This document shows positions 34,077-45,700 of a stretch of DNA of 64,000 nt, in pieces. Location of the stretch: the NCBI GenBank assembly GCA_949357655.1, contig CASHTG010000018.1, positions 1,178,001 to 1,242,000 on the forward strand, given 5' to 3'. The first letter of the stretch is position 1; each line of letters opens with the position of its first letter. This stretch comes from Parascedosporium putredinis. Taxonomy: Eukaryota > Ascomycota > Sordariomycetes > Microascales > Microascaceae. Under the pieces are notes generated by a model. The model was not told the DNA's origin and made no database searches. It saw only the letters and a list, made by a program, of their open reading frames with translations. Position numbers and translations under genes: made by a program.

Positions 34077-37000
34077 GGTGAAAGGAAGGGGGAAAAGAGG
34101 GCCGGGAAAAAGAAGCAGCGCGATATTATAATAATACAGGGTCTAGCGGAACGGGGTTAATATGGGAATTAAGATCGGAGAAGCATCGGGGTGGAGGAGG
34201 AGCAGGCCAACGTCCAAGCCGGGCCTGGTTTCGTCGATTTTAGCATCTGCCGAATGTCGAACACAGGTGTTCCGACGGGTGAGGATGGGGTTTTGGTGGA
34301 GATTCCATGGACTGGTGACGAATAGAGAAATCAACATAAGGGGGTTGCTCCCTCCTTCTCTTTTCTCCCCTTTGCCCCGGGTTGTGCTAGTGGGATCAGC
34401 CACTCGGCAGAGCTTTACGCCTGGTCAACTGCTCCACTCCCCGTGTTTCTAGCCTAAACCTGCTGTGGCGCATGTGAAAAAGTGGAGGAGAAGCACTGAC
34501 TTTGGAGTCTCCCGCGCCAACAATTGGGGCTTGCCCCAGGGGGACGGGACTTGTAGAGCCGTTACTCCGAGATTCTGGCTAGATTTCGCCCTATTGATGG
34601 GGAACCGGAAGGGTCAAATGACCAAGATGGTGCATCAATCACGGAGAACGCGGATATTCGTGAAGACGTCCAAGGGTAAGATATCACCGATCGGTATCAG
34701 CTACCAAGACAAAACAAAGGATCGATCTCATTACGATGGATTAGTAACTCGCGAGTTTTCCGTCGGACCTGCGCTTGACGGCCAGACTCGGAATATTCTT
34801 GGCCATGGGCTGGGGTTGGTTTCATTCAATATCTAGTGTCGTCGGTGAGAACCGGCTTGTTGTGGGCGAATATCAGCCCGATTCCAGCGTCAAGATCAAT
34901 ATCTTCTAACCTAGTCCGCTGGATAGGACAAGGAGACGCATCGGTATATCTATTGGTGGCGGAAGCTTTGACATCTAGCAACTGGGCACGTGGGAACAAG
35001 CCGTGAAGAGATGAATCGGCCAGGCTGTTTCCCAAAAGCATTGGAGAGAGAGGGCTATCCCTCGTGGATGACACTCTTACAAAATTGGGGGTGAAGTGCA
35101 AACTTGGTGCTAAAGTGCAATCGTTTCTGTTGCGTCTGCTGTCGTAATATGCTTCCAACACGAACACCATCCTCCTTGGCATTGGCCATCTCAAAGAGCC
35201 ATATCTCCAGGTTTGGTACCAGTTTGGTATTCAAGGTTTCCACAAGTTCAGGGGTAGGTCATACGTCCATCAGGAGTAAAGGAAACAAGAGAGCTCCTTT
35301 GTGCCGACCAGGTGCTGGTGGGAGAGGAGAGGGAGAGGAACCGTTCGTAGTCGGGTGGGATCCGCGTGGCCACTCATTTTTCAATGGATGAAATTGATGC
35401 CATCTCCATCTCGAAGTGTGCGCCATACGGAACATGCTGCAGCCTGATTGAAATCGAACCGGTGTGAAAAAAGAAGAACACCGGGAACCACTCATGCAAT
35501 GTGATTTATTGCCGTAACGGAAGTACAAGGATACTGTGCCGCGGAATCCCAAAATTGAGGCCTGAAAGGGAGGCTGTCTGCTGTGGAGAACTCGCGAAGG
35601 ATTCTGCTCAACCAGGCATGTGCACTCTTCAAGGTTCAATGTTCCCTTTGCCCACTCGCGTTCCATTTACACTTCTGCGCACGACGCCCTGAATTCCGGG
35701 AAACTGACACCCTCTGCCCGGTTCGTCTTTCCCGACTGCGGGTGGCTGGCCTGCGAGGACTGTGGCCACTGGCTTCAACATTCCCGCGGTCGCCATGCAG
35801 CAGTGCCGGCGCATTCAACAAGTGTCATTAGATCGGGTCGCCGCGGGATTGGTTCACTCGGCCTTTGCGTCGGCCTGTCGATTCCGGCTGCCCGCAAGGG
35901 ATGTGTGGCGCGCCGGCCCATTGCTGCCCATGCCAAAAGGATTGTCTGTCCCAGCCATGCAGCCATCCGTTATCCAATCGATCACCGCCAGAGGGGATGG
36001 TGAGTGACGGCGTCGAGGCCCAAGGCAAGCGGCGAGGGCACTAATGTGCTTCGTACCACTCTCGTGCAGGGGTTGTGCTGTCGCTGGACCCTTGGGGCCT
36101 GGTGCTCCAAGGAGAAATCACCTCTGGCGAACCCAGCCTATCGCGGGCTCGACAGTTTGCTAAATGCACCTCCCTGTTGTACTCCCCAGGCACTCATCTC
36201 GATCAATCATTGATTTGATCTCGCTGATCTTCGTGCCTTTCAAGGGGGTGACATCAGCGGGGGCCAAGAGACCCGTCAGGGGCTAGTCTCAATCCCGCTT
36301 CCGCCTCAGCGGCACCTATTTCTGTTCAAACGCGCCCAGAAATGGCGGGGAAGCCCAGCACAGTCTAACCACCCATCTCTGGATAGACCCCATCCATGGG
36401 TCAGACACCACTGGCCTGAGGACAATGTTCCAAGTACCAGTTGTCCCGTTGTCACCCTTTTGTTGACTGGGCTGGGCTTTGATCCACGCCAACTCCCGCC
36501 ATGTTGTTGTCACGTCGCCCGAGGGCGGGAGAAGAAGAGGGAGAACGAGCAAAGATTGGACCAGATAAAAGCAGAGACGGAAGGGAAAAAAAGAACGAGA
36601 CTGGAATGGACAAGAACAGAAAAAAGGCCCCACTATCCACCCATTGCCCCCCTTCCTCTTTTCCTTCCTTTTTCGACCTCTAAATTCTCGACACCCCGGT
36701 AATCCTTTCCCGCCAGTGCACTCTCGTTTTTTGTGACCCAAGCAATGCAGTCAACCTAAACCTTGCTTCTCATCACCGCCTCTTCTTCTTCCCCTCCTGG
36801 TCCATATGTGCTGTACCTGTATCTGCAGCGTCCGAGTGTGACAACCCCACCGCCCATACCCATCACTGCGTACCGCTACATGCAACCTGCCCGTCGAAAG
36901 CAACTCGAGCTTCTGTTTTTCACGACAACAGCGGTCTGGAGTTCCCTGATTGGGTGCCGTCGTGCTTTAGTCTGTTGTTGAAAATTCTCAGCTTTTCACC

Positions 37001-37149
37001 GACACACCGAATCTCTTTTTCTTGCTGCCCTGAGGTTGCGAGCGAGAGTGACAGAGAAAGTGAGAGAGTACTTGAAGAATCCCCATCCTCTCTTGTGCCT
37101 GGTTCGCCTCCCTTCTCTCTCCCTTCTTTCCCTTCCCTCCCTTTGCCAG
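34077..37149. promoter_or_regulatory. Divergent intergenic region between the acyl-CoA synthetase and BolA genes
   Basis: About 3 kb with no recognisable gene. Short open frames near 35500-36000 overlap on both strands and have no motif. A mixed A/G tract (about 36525-36610) and a C/T-rich segment (about 36640-36740) precede the BolA leader, and the BolA start itself is preceded by CTCCCTT-type pyrimidine repeats at about 37110-37145. It should contain both promoters. Confidence 0.5.
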
Positions 37150-38091
37150 ATGGCTCTTAGCGCATCTCTTCGTCCCTTCCTCCCTCCCGCTCCTCCACGC
37201 CTCTTCACCTTACCCCATCCGGAAAGGATATCCAAGCTTGCCGTCCTGTTCTCAACCGCCGCGCATCCGCCTTCCCAACGCCCTTGCCTCCGTCTTGCTT
37301 CTAGTCCTCGGGTCGATACCTCGGCGAGCACTCCGCGCCCATCTCTAATCCCCAGTTCCGGAATGTTTCGCAGATACGCCTTTGGTTTTCCTCCCGCGAG
37401 GTCGTTGTCTACCATGTCGTCGGCAACATCTTCCAACACGCCCATCGAGGACGCGATCCGGTCCAAGGTAAGAATCTGTTGTTCCCTCCCCTCCCCTATG
37501 GGTTAAAAAGAAAAAGAAAAAGGAAGAAAAAAGAAAGGAAACCAGACCGCTTTTCACTACCCCGTTAGCCGTACGAGACACACCGGCGACCACATATCCC
37601 CAATCTCTAGTTGTCATTGCCATCTACGGACCAACTCATCGTGCTAACCTAGTGTGCTTTTGTGTGTCTTAGATCACGGCAGCTCTTGACCCGTCCACCT
37701 TCGAGGTGCACAATGATTCCCACCTGCACTCACATCACAAGGCCATGGTTGGCAACACGTCCAAGGAAACTCACTTTAGGTAGGGCTCTCTTTTGCCAAC
37801 CTCTGGGTCTATTCTTCGCACTAGGAATCTTATCCAAGGACCCCTCTCCTCTTTCTCCAACGCTAACGTACTTCAAGGCTTGTCATCACCTCCAAGGCTT
37901 TTAACCAAAAGCTGCAATCCGCTCGCCACCGCATGATCTACGCCCTTCTAAGAGAAGAGATGGCTCGAGACGATGGTATCCATGCCCTCCAACTACGCAC
38001 TCTGACTCCCGACGAGGAGGAGAGGCAAAACAACAAGGCAGCCGAGCAAGAAAGCCAGAAGAAGGAAGCCCAGCGAACGGAGGCCGAATAG
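37150..38091 (+). CDS. BolA family protein, probably mitochondrial
   Basis: BolA proteins work with monothiol glutaredoxins in Fe-S cluster trafficking. The mitochondrial forms serve lipoate synthase and succinate dehydrogenase. There are three exons, 37150-37467, 37673-37779 and 37878-38091, encoding 212 residues with no frame break. The BolA core is complete: IEDAIRSKITAALDPSTFEVHNDS, then HLHSHHKAM, ETHFRLVITSKAF and LQSARHRMIYALL. The roughly 95 residues before the core are Arg/Ser/Pro/Leu-rich with almost no acidic residues, like an organelle presequence. A second ATG at 37363 (MFRRYAFGFPP) would also give a basic presequence. A Glu/Lys/Gln-rich tail follows the core. CIA2 at the other end of the window is also an Fe-S factor, but the two are not linked. 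Confidence 0.92.
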
Positions 38092-39018
38092 ACGACCCAC
38101 CAAATCGCCCTCTCAGCTTCATCACCCCTCACCTCCCCCAAGTGTCAACATGCTTCTTGGTTTTTCTTCCCCTCCGCCTTTTTCTTCACACGTTTCCTCT
38201 CGTTCTTTGCTTTTTCACTCACCGTAGACTTTTTCACACCTTCTCAGGGTTTTCAAGATCTTCTGTTTCCTTGCTTTTCTTTTCTCTCGCTCTTCGCGGC
38301 TTTCTCGGGTTCTTTTTGGCCATTCGAACAATCCCTCACGGGCCTCTTCAAGCTTTGTACGCAATCTTGCTCTGTTCACATCATGACACATTTGCTTCCT
38401 GTACCGGATATACAAACCACTAGATCGATATCATACATCGCCCCTGGGCTCAAAAGGGGCTGTTTGGCGCCTAAAACAAACTGGAATCCCCTCTCCCCAT
38501 GGTTCCCCTACTTGTTTGCCTCTCTTTTCCTTTTTCTTTCTTTTCGATTTTTCTTCTGCCCTCTTTGCGACCATGTGGTCCATTTCTTTTCACTATACCT
38601 ACATATCATTTCCCCGCTCTGCCACTACTACTGCCATGGCCGCTCAAGAATCTTCTTTGGACTAGAACGTCTGCTCAAGCAAAACAATAACGAAGGGGAG
38701 AAGGCACCTGTTTTAGGGAAAGGATGGTTTACCAAGTTGAACTGGGTTAAGAGCTGGGTATCCCACAGTACCACTCATAGTATCATCGTCTTACGCGGCG
38801 ACGAAAAAGTCTGCCCAAGTAGTCTCATAAAAACATTTTTTTGATCATATTCATTTATTGTCTTTGGGGTGCATTTTGCCTCCCAGGGTATCTAATATAG
38901 TGTTGCCTAAAACTACGGTGCAGTGACTCCCTTATCGCCAGCGGAGAAGATGGAAAAGAAAAATGATAAACTAAACGGTGAACCGTTATCATAATTAGAC
39001 TGTGGCGGTTCCCGAGCA
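38092..39018. other. Convergent region with a long pyrimidine-rich stretch
   Basis: It lies between the BolA stop and the 3' end of the unassigned minus-strand gene. From about 38140 to 38640 the plus strand is strongly T/C-rich. The open frame at 38383-38844 is made hydrophobic by that composition and is not convincing as a gene. It is probably a 3' untranslated region, but an independent transcript cannot be excluded because such tracts usually mark 5' regions in ascomycetes. Confidence 0.45.
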
Positions 39019-41522
39019 TCACTTCCGTGGAGTTGGAGCTGGGGATGAACCAGCCCTCTCCGCCTTTTTCTCAGGAGGTGTAATCTGAGGGCATGTTCCC
39101 TTGACACTGATGCACTTGTACCCCTGTCTCCACCCAGTGATCTTCTTCCTGTTGGCTTTTGTACTTTGTCTTGGGTCAAGGAGGCTAGCGGACCCTTGGA
39201 TGTCGCCTGCTTGGAAGACCTAGGCGCCCCTATCGAATGGCGAGTTGGACGTGCGGAAGTAGGCTTGACTGATGAAGAAACAGCAGTTGGGCTAGATTCT
39301 TGAGGGGAACGCGACATGGTGGGCCGGGTTACAGGAGGTAGTGTAGCCTGACGAACTGGGCTCGCCTCGCTTGGGGGCGCGGCAAAGCGGAGGGAACGTG
39401 AATTGGAGGAAGCTGTTCCGCGAGTGCTTGGGGTTCCTTGCCTGCCATTGTTACCCGGAACCTTCTCAAAAGGCGTGGGAGAGGACTCTTGTGGGTTGTT
39501 GAGAACGGCTTCGGGGCTATACAGAGGGGTCGTGGGGCTGAAATTCTTGAGGCGAAGGGGGTCTCAGCCACCGTTGGGTCCCAGGCTGGGGAGGGATTGA
39601 GACTCTGGCGGTGGTTAACCGCCTGCGCTAATGCAAACGGACTTGCCGCGCTGCGGTGGCGAGACGCTGGAGAGAATCTAGGCTCGGAAGCGGATTGTGA
39701 TCCCGTAGATTCCACAGGGGATTGGTCTTCTGGAATCTGGGATCCCCGCGCAGACCTCGCTCGCCATTCAAGAGCTTGGCCACCCCTGACGCGGGATTCG
39801 ATGGAGTGCGCCAAACAACCTGCGTTGAGCGAGGACTTTCTGATGATGGAGTCGAGGTCTGAGTGGGTGTAGCCGCGGAGCTCTTGTGCTGCTGCGACTC
39901 TCGGACATTATGGTTTGACGACTCTCGATAGGGTGTTTCTATATCGTGTCCATCTTCGGACCGGCCTTGTTTGAGGGGAGATGCCAGAGAAGAGCCAATA
40001 GAGTCGTTAGCTTCTCTCGCTACATCGGTATATACCTCAAATACGCGACTAAGAGTCTCTCTCGTGATGACCATCTTATCAAAAGCCGGCTTACCCCCGA
40101 TGCTGTTGTACCACTGATGAGCGGGGAGTGGATTCGCGCACGAGTCTACATAGTCAACATAAGACCCTGAAAAGACTCGAATGAAATCGTCATATAGGTA
40201 CTCGCTCAAAAGATTCTGGCTCTGCATGAACCTGAGGCATATAGCAGCTCTCACGAAGTTGTCCAAGGAGTCTGCGTATTGGGGGTAGGCTTGCCTGAAC
40301 ATGTCAAAAGGCGCCATTTCCTTTATGACTTTATCAGAACCTGAGGCAGTCAAAGATGGCGGGGCACCGCTTGCTGGATGTCTTTGACTTTGTGGTAATG
40401 TGGAGGCATCGGCACTGGACCCTTCGCCAGATACACACAACTGCTGTTTCTTCAGCGAGGGGCTTGCTTCAGACGCAAAGCTTGAGCGTTTGCAAGGAGA
40501 ATCCTCCCGCTTGTCAGAAGAGATCTGGGTTAATTCTGGGGTGTTGCCTAGTAGAGCTTCAGCCGTGGATGTAGGCGATTGCTGAAGAGCGGGCCTAAGC
40601 TGCCCTGCCGAAAGACCCCTGCTGGTCAGGGCCGGTTCTGGCGTGATTTGGCTAAACGATGGTGCTTCCATCCGTCGGCGTCGTCGTCGTAGAGGCTCAT
40701 TTTCAGGCATATTAGGGCTATGAGATGCCAAAGTAGAAGCGGACTGAGAGGTGGCAACTATGGTACTGTGCTTTGGCGAGGAGGCATTGGCCTGGCCACA
40801 TGGCCAAGGTAGGTCGAAGGCCTTGGGTGACTCAAGAGTTGGTGAAGGGTCTGCGAGTTGGCGCACGGAAAGCTTATTAACGGGCTTCGACGTCACCTTC
40901 ACGGCGTTCGGAACCATGACTTCCATCTCTTCCTCCTCATCCTGACTGCTGGCTAACCTTGCAGCGGGACTACTTCGCGTCGGAGTGCTTAAGGCCTCTG
41001 TTGGCCCATGAGGTGAAGTTGTTGCTGTAGCGAGACCATGGCGGGCTACATCGCCTTTGAGAGCTGGCAAAATGTGCTTGCTCGAGTTCAAGGATGCCTC
41101 GGGACTGGACCTGGCGTCGGCGCTATCATCGACGGTTGGCGAATTTATCTCCCGTGCTCTCACAGGTGTTTGAGAAGTGGATGGAGGAGTGCCCCTAAAC
41201 CTTTCATTTCCCGGCCTGGAGGGACTTGATCTACCAGGCTGCGCTTGGTTAGGTGTGCGTTTATTCACCTCTGAGCTAGTCACAGGTGTGGCACCGCTGG
41301 ATTGGACGCTGCCGCCATGACGGCGTCGATGAAATTCAATAAAATAATGAAGAACATCGGGGGAAGATTGATAACGCCAAGGCTGCTGTTGTCTGACTGG
41401 AGGCTTGTTATCCAGGAATCAGGTCGCTGAAGAAGACGATTCTGCTCCTTCGGAATTCTAATCGTCCGAGAACGATCAGAGAGCCTCGCTCTTTGTGAAA
41501 ATGGAAACGTATCGTCCGTCAT
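39019..41522 (-). CDS. Unassigned, largely disordered protein with one compact conserved-looking segment
   Basis: I do not recognise the family with certainty. From the ATG at 41522 the product would be about 835 residues. Upstream codons remain open to about 41720 without an ATG, so an additional 5' exon is possible. Most of it is Ser/Pro/Thr-rich, with RRRRRR (40673-40690) and EEEE stretches. A folded-looking block, APFDMFRQAYPQYADSLDNF then YLYDDFIRVFSGSY and HQWYNSIGGKPAFDK, lies at 40040-40320. The C-terminus is basic and contains WRQGYKCISVKGTCP before a PAPTPRK end. No catalytic motif is visible. Breaks lie at 41359-41363, somewhere in 39628-39790, at 39526-39529 and at 39165-39167. 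With one base at each, the length is a whole number of codons. A chromatin- or telomere-associated role is conceivable from the composition but not shown. Confidence 0.7.
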
Positions 41523-42784
41523 ATCTGTCTCCGGGCATGCTTGCGCACGAGCGATTCTCCGCAAGAGAAATGGAAGGGAGTTGCGGATTTCTTGTTCAAG
41601 GTAGCCACACAAAGAATCTAAATTTGAATGGAGGAGTATAGAAGAGTTTCTTGAAAACCCATGGTGTTGAGCTATGCTAGACCACGGCCCTCCACACCCT
41701 GACGCAAAACCTGGCTGTCGTTAAGCATTGTGGTGGAAGGTGCAAACGCGTCTGCCCACGCGTAATGAATGCACCGATAAATGCATACCATCTTTACATA
41801 AGGAAAGCTCGCTCGAACGTTGTGAGTTGGCGGGGCTGGCTCCTAAACTATTTAGTGGACTGACCTGAGATTAATCAGCGGGCCTACCATCCCACTTGAT
41901 GCAGTGTTTCGTGTAATACAGCCAGCACAGCGCCCGCTTCAGACCATCCTTGGTCAGCAGCGCTCAATTTCGGCAGGAAGACCAGTCGAGACTCCTACGG
42001 AAGGTACACCCCACACACGCATGGGAGCGGCACCCCAAACTTCTGCCTTGGAGGAGAGCGCTGTGATGCGCGCAACCCACGCAGGCTTGCTAGGGTCCAC
42101 ATCGATCAATTACAATCGGTCACGGTGGTTGTTCACGGTCATCCTTCTAAATTAAATAGCCAATCACATTGAAAGCTTCATTCCACTGCACTCACCACGC
42201 CCGTCTTCTCGCCCAGGCGATGACATAACTCGACAACCGAGACTTGATCTTCTCTTTACTGTATTCATTGGGCTTCGCACCAGCCGGGTAACCCTGCCTC
42301 ACTGCTTCACCAACGGAACCTCTGTGGCTACATAGTCAATAGAGTCGTGAAAGCGAAGTTGCCAACCTGAACCAAACCAGGGTTCCACGAGTTCTTTCAC
42401 CTGCAGCTCTCTCGACACGACTTGCCCGTCGCCGCTTGTCCTCCTACATTACGCTCCTTGATGTTCGTCCAGCCAACTCGCAAACGGAATAGCTGATCTC
42501 GCACATATAAAGCTCTAACCTCTTTCCTCTGCAACCGCGCGCTCACATTCCAACTCTATTTTCGATTTTTCTTTTTGAATCGGGTCACCGGTTTCACAAC
42601 CTCATCCACCATAGCCGTTGTGCCCTGCGCTACCGAGAGTCTCCCGTAGGCTGCGATATTGAACCTAGAAACCTCGTCCGCTGCCCCTACGCATGGATGT
42701 GCCTTAACCATCCTGTGTAGGGCATTGTCCCTCGACCTCCCCAGATCGTCGTTTATCCAATACCATTCCTCTCGCCTCGCCGCC
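41523..42784. promoter_or_regulatory. Divergent promoter region of the unassigned gene and FAB1
   Basis: About 1.26 kb with no recognisable gene. Its first 200 bases could include an upstream exon of the minus-strand gene. The FAB1 side (42180-42780) is C/T-rich leader-type sequence. Confidence 0.5.
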
Positions 42785-45700
42785 ATGGCCCCGGCCGCTA
42801 CCAACCTTCAACCATCGAACTCTCCCCGGCACTTCCAGAGACGCCGACCACTGATACGGCATCTAGGCCACGTCGAGCTTCCGCTACGTCCAACGCCCCT
42901 TCGGTGGCGACTTCTGGCACTGGTAGGGATCGGGAGCAACGCGCCCAAGCTCTTGACCTAATTCATACATCTGCAAGTCGTACCGATGCCCTCACCACCT
43001 TTAATGACTTCACTGCGCCACCTCGAAAGCCGACACCGGTCACGGAGAGCAGAGGATTGGCTGGTGATCTAGTCCAGCAGGGTCTAAGCAGCCTCTACAC
43101 AAGATTCAAGGAAGCTGTTGGCGGGGGTGCCTCCAAGCCTAGCTATGAGACGGACGACTCTATATTGCAAGAGCCCGGTTCAAGACGGAACTCTGCGATC
43201 TCGAACGTAGACCTCAGCATTGCTATACCTTCTCCGTATGCCAGCACGGGGCATGCTTCCTCCACCCTCGCTGCTGAAATGTCCCCAACCGGCGTGCTTG
43301 CGAATCAAAATCACCTAGGCCCAGCCGGTACAGCTTCCGGCGCAAAAGTCTCCTCTTCCGGTCGCGCGAGCATATCAGGCGCCACACATGTTCTCGCAAG
43401 TATGGGTGCAGACGGCTCCGGTATAGCCCCTTCCGCTCCTCAGGAGACACCTCGAACAAATGTCCCGAGCGAGGACGGACTGAGTCGCTTATCTGGCAGT
43501 CGGAGAAGTTTATCAAAAACCGAGTTGGCGACGATCTCACCCCCTGTATCTGAACTATTGCCAAATATTTATGACGTAACAGAACAGACTAGCCTACCAA
43601 CTGAACGGGCCCCCAGCTCTGCTCGCATTACGCGAGACGAGACGACTGGCGCTGATCTCGTCGGCGAATTACCGCTTAGCCCTGTCAAGTCCACCGCGGC
43701 ATCTTCGATTCAATCACATGATCGTCGTCCTTCTTCCGTGACTCCGGGAGCCTTGGGACGGACGCCTGTCGTCATTGAGCGCATTGCCAGGCCGCGCTCA
43801 CCGACTCATGGGCGGTCTCACTCACACTCCTCATCAATGGCCGCCAGCGTTGTCGATACCGCCCAGGTCAACACTGCAGCGCAAATCTCCCGTTATCGCG
43901 AGCCAAAGGCCAACGACAATCGCCAACCAGCACTTCATCCCAACGACCTTCGTGTGCCGGGTGTGGAGGGGGTCAGCGAGCAAGTCAATGTCAGGCTTGA
44001 AAAATGAAGAAACAAGTCCTCAGCAAGGAGTTTTGGATGGCTGATGAAACTTGTAAAGAATGCTTTCTTTGTGGGAGCGTCTTCAATGTGGTGAGGCGGA
44101 AGCACCACTGCCGAACATGCGGCTGCATTTTCGATTCGAAATGCACCTCAATCATTTCAGGCCAGAAATTTGGAGTGTCTGGCAGCATTCGCGTTTGCAA
44201 GACTTGCTTAGGGGTCATCAATCGTCGATATGACACAAGCGGTTCTGACGACTCTGCGGATGACTCCTATCTCCCGGCGATCTTTCGCTCCAACCCCGAA
44301 CACTCTAATACGGGACACAAGGTAACCAGGTTCGTCGAGCCTAGGCCTACTGTTCCTGAGGACGGACCCTCATCTTCTTCACAAGCTTTGGAGAGGGGTG
44401 AAAAGCAATACGATCGCTCAGGTGCGACGCCAATGATGGCGATCCCAGCCACACGAAGAATGGGCGAGTCCAATCGAAACTCTGCCATTCTCGAAATTGA
44501 CGCGCCTGAATTGACCCGACCGGCCTCTTCGCGATCCCTTAGGTCATTGGCATCCTCACGCCCACAATCCGCAGGCCACAAGCGTCATCACTCGAAGCAT
44601 ACAACTCACGGAAAGTTCAAAACTCTGACATCTGACCAACGAGCCCCATTTCGTAAGGGCCTGCACGATGAGTTACACCGCAAACATCATTTCCCTGCTT
44701 TCCACGAAGACAATATCATCGACCCAGACCTGGCAGCCTACATGTCAGATGAATCCAGTGCTGATGAACAAATGGGCATTTTCGCTACCATGTCTAGCGC
44801 AGACCTCCATTCCACAAGCTTTGACGAAAAGGCAAACTTTGGCCCCCTTTACGCGGCGGGGAAGAGGCACCGCGCTCGTGACAAGAGTATCAGCGGAATG
44901 AGCTTCACGAGCCGAGGTCTTGACGACACGATTGGTATCGGCGGCCATTTTGGCCACCGTGCTTCGAGAAGAAGGAATCTGAGCAACGTGAGCAACAGCG
45001 TGCACCATATGCGCTCCCCACGACCGAAGTCGGGAATTTTCAAGGGGCCCTCCACATCAAACGACATGGTCTCCTCCTTTGAGAACCCGTCTCAAGAAAC
45101 CACCAAGCTGACGAGAAGTGAATCTCTACGGGGCGAAAAAGCGCCGCAGATGGAGTTGAACCCTTCTAGTAAACGACACGTGCAGAAGCTGCTTCGCCAG
45201 CTGCTTGAAGACGCTAGTGTACCTAATCCTGCTGCTTGGGAAAAGGCTCTAATCCCTATTCTTATACAATGCACCGACGATGTTACTCCTGACGTCCGGC
45301 GGGGAGATGACATGGACATCCGCCACTACGTTAAATTCAAAAGATACCAGGCGGAAAGCCAGGGGATACGAGTTACGTATCAGGACTCATCTTTACCAAG
45401 AACCTTGCGCTCAAAAGTATGCCTCGTCGAATCATCCGGCCTCGCATTGTTATAGTCTCTTTCCCTATAGAGTACCAGAGACACCAGCAGCATTTTATGA
45501 GCTTGCAGCCCGTAATCGAGCAAGAAAAGGAATATCTGCGCGTCGTGGTGAACAGGATTGTCAAGCTCAATCCCCAGGTCCTTTTATCTGAGAAAGGGGT
45601 CTCTGGTATGGCGCTGGAAATGTTATCGGCTGCTAACATTGCTGTCGCATACAATGTCAAGCCATCCGTGATCGAGGCTGTTGCGAGGTGTGCTGAAACG

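Noticed and set aside
35500..36010. Overlapping open frames of 60-130 codons on both strands
   Set aside because: No motif, comparable lengths in several frames, and no leader or splice context.
38383..38844. 153-codon hydrophobic open frame on the plus strand
   Set aside because: Hydrophobicity follows from the T-rich base composition. No topology or family is recognisable.
41523..41612. Extension of the unassigned protein upstream of the 41522 ATG
   Set aside because: The frame is open but lacks an ATG before the next stop. An extra exon is possible but I could not define its boundaries.
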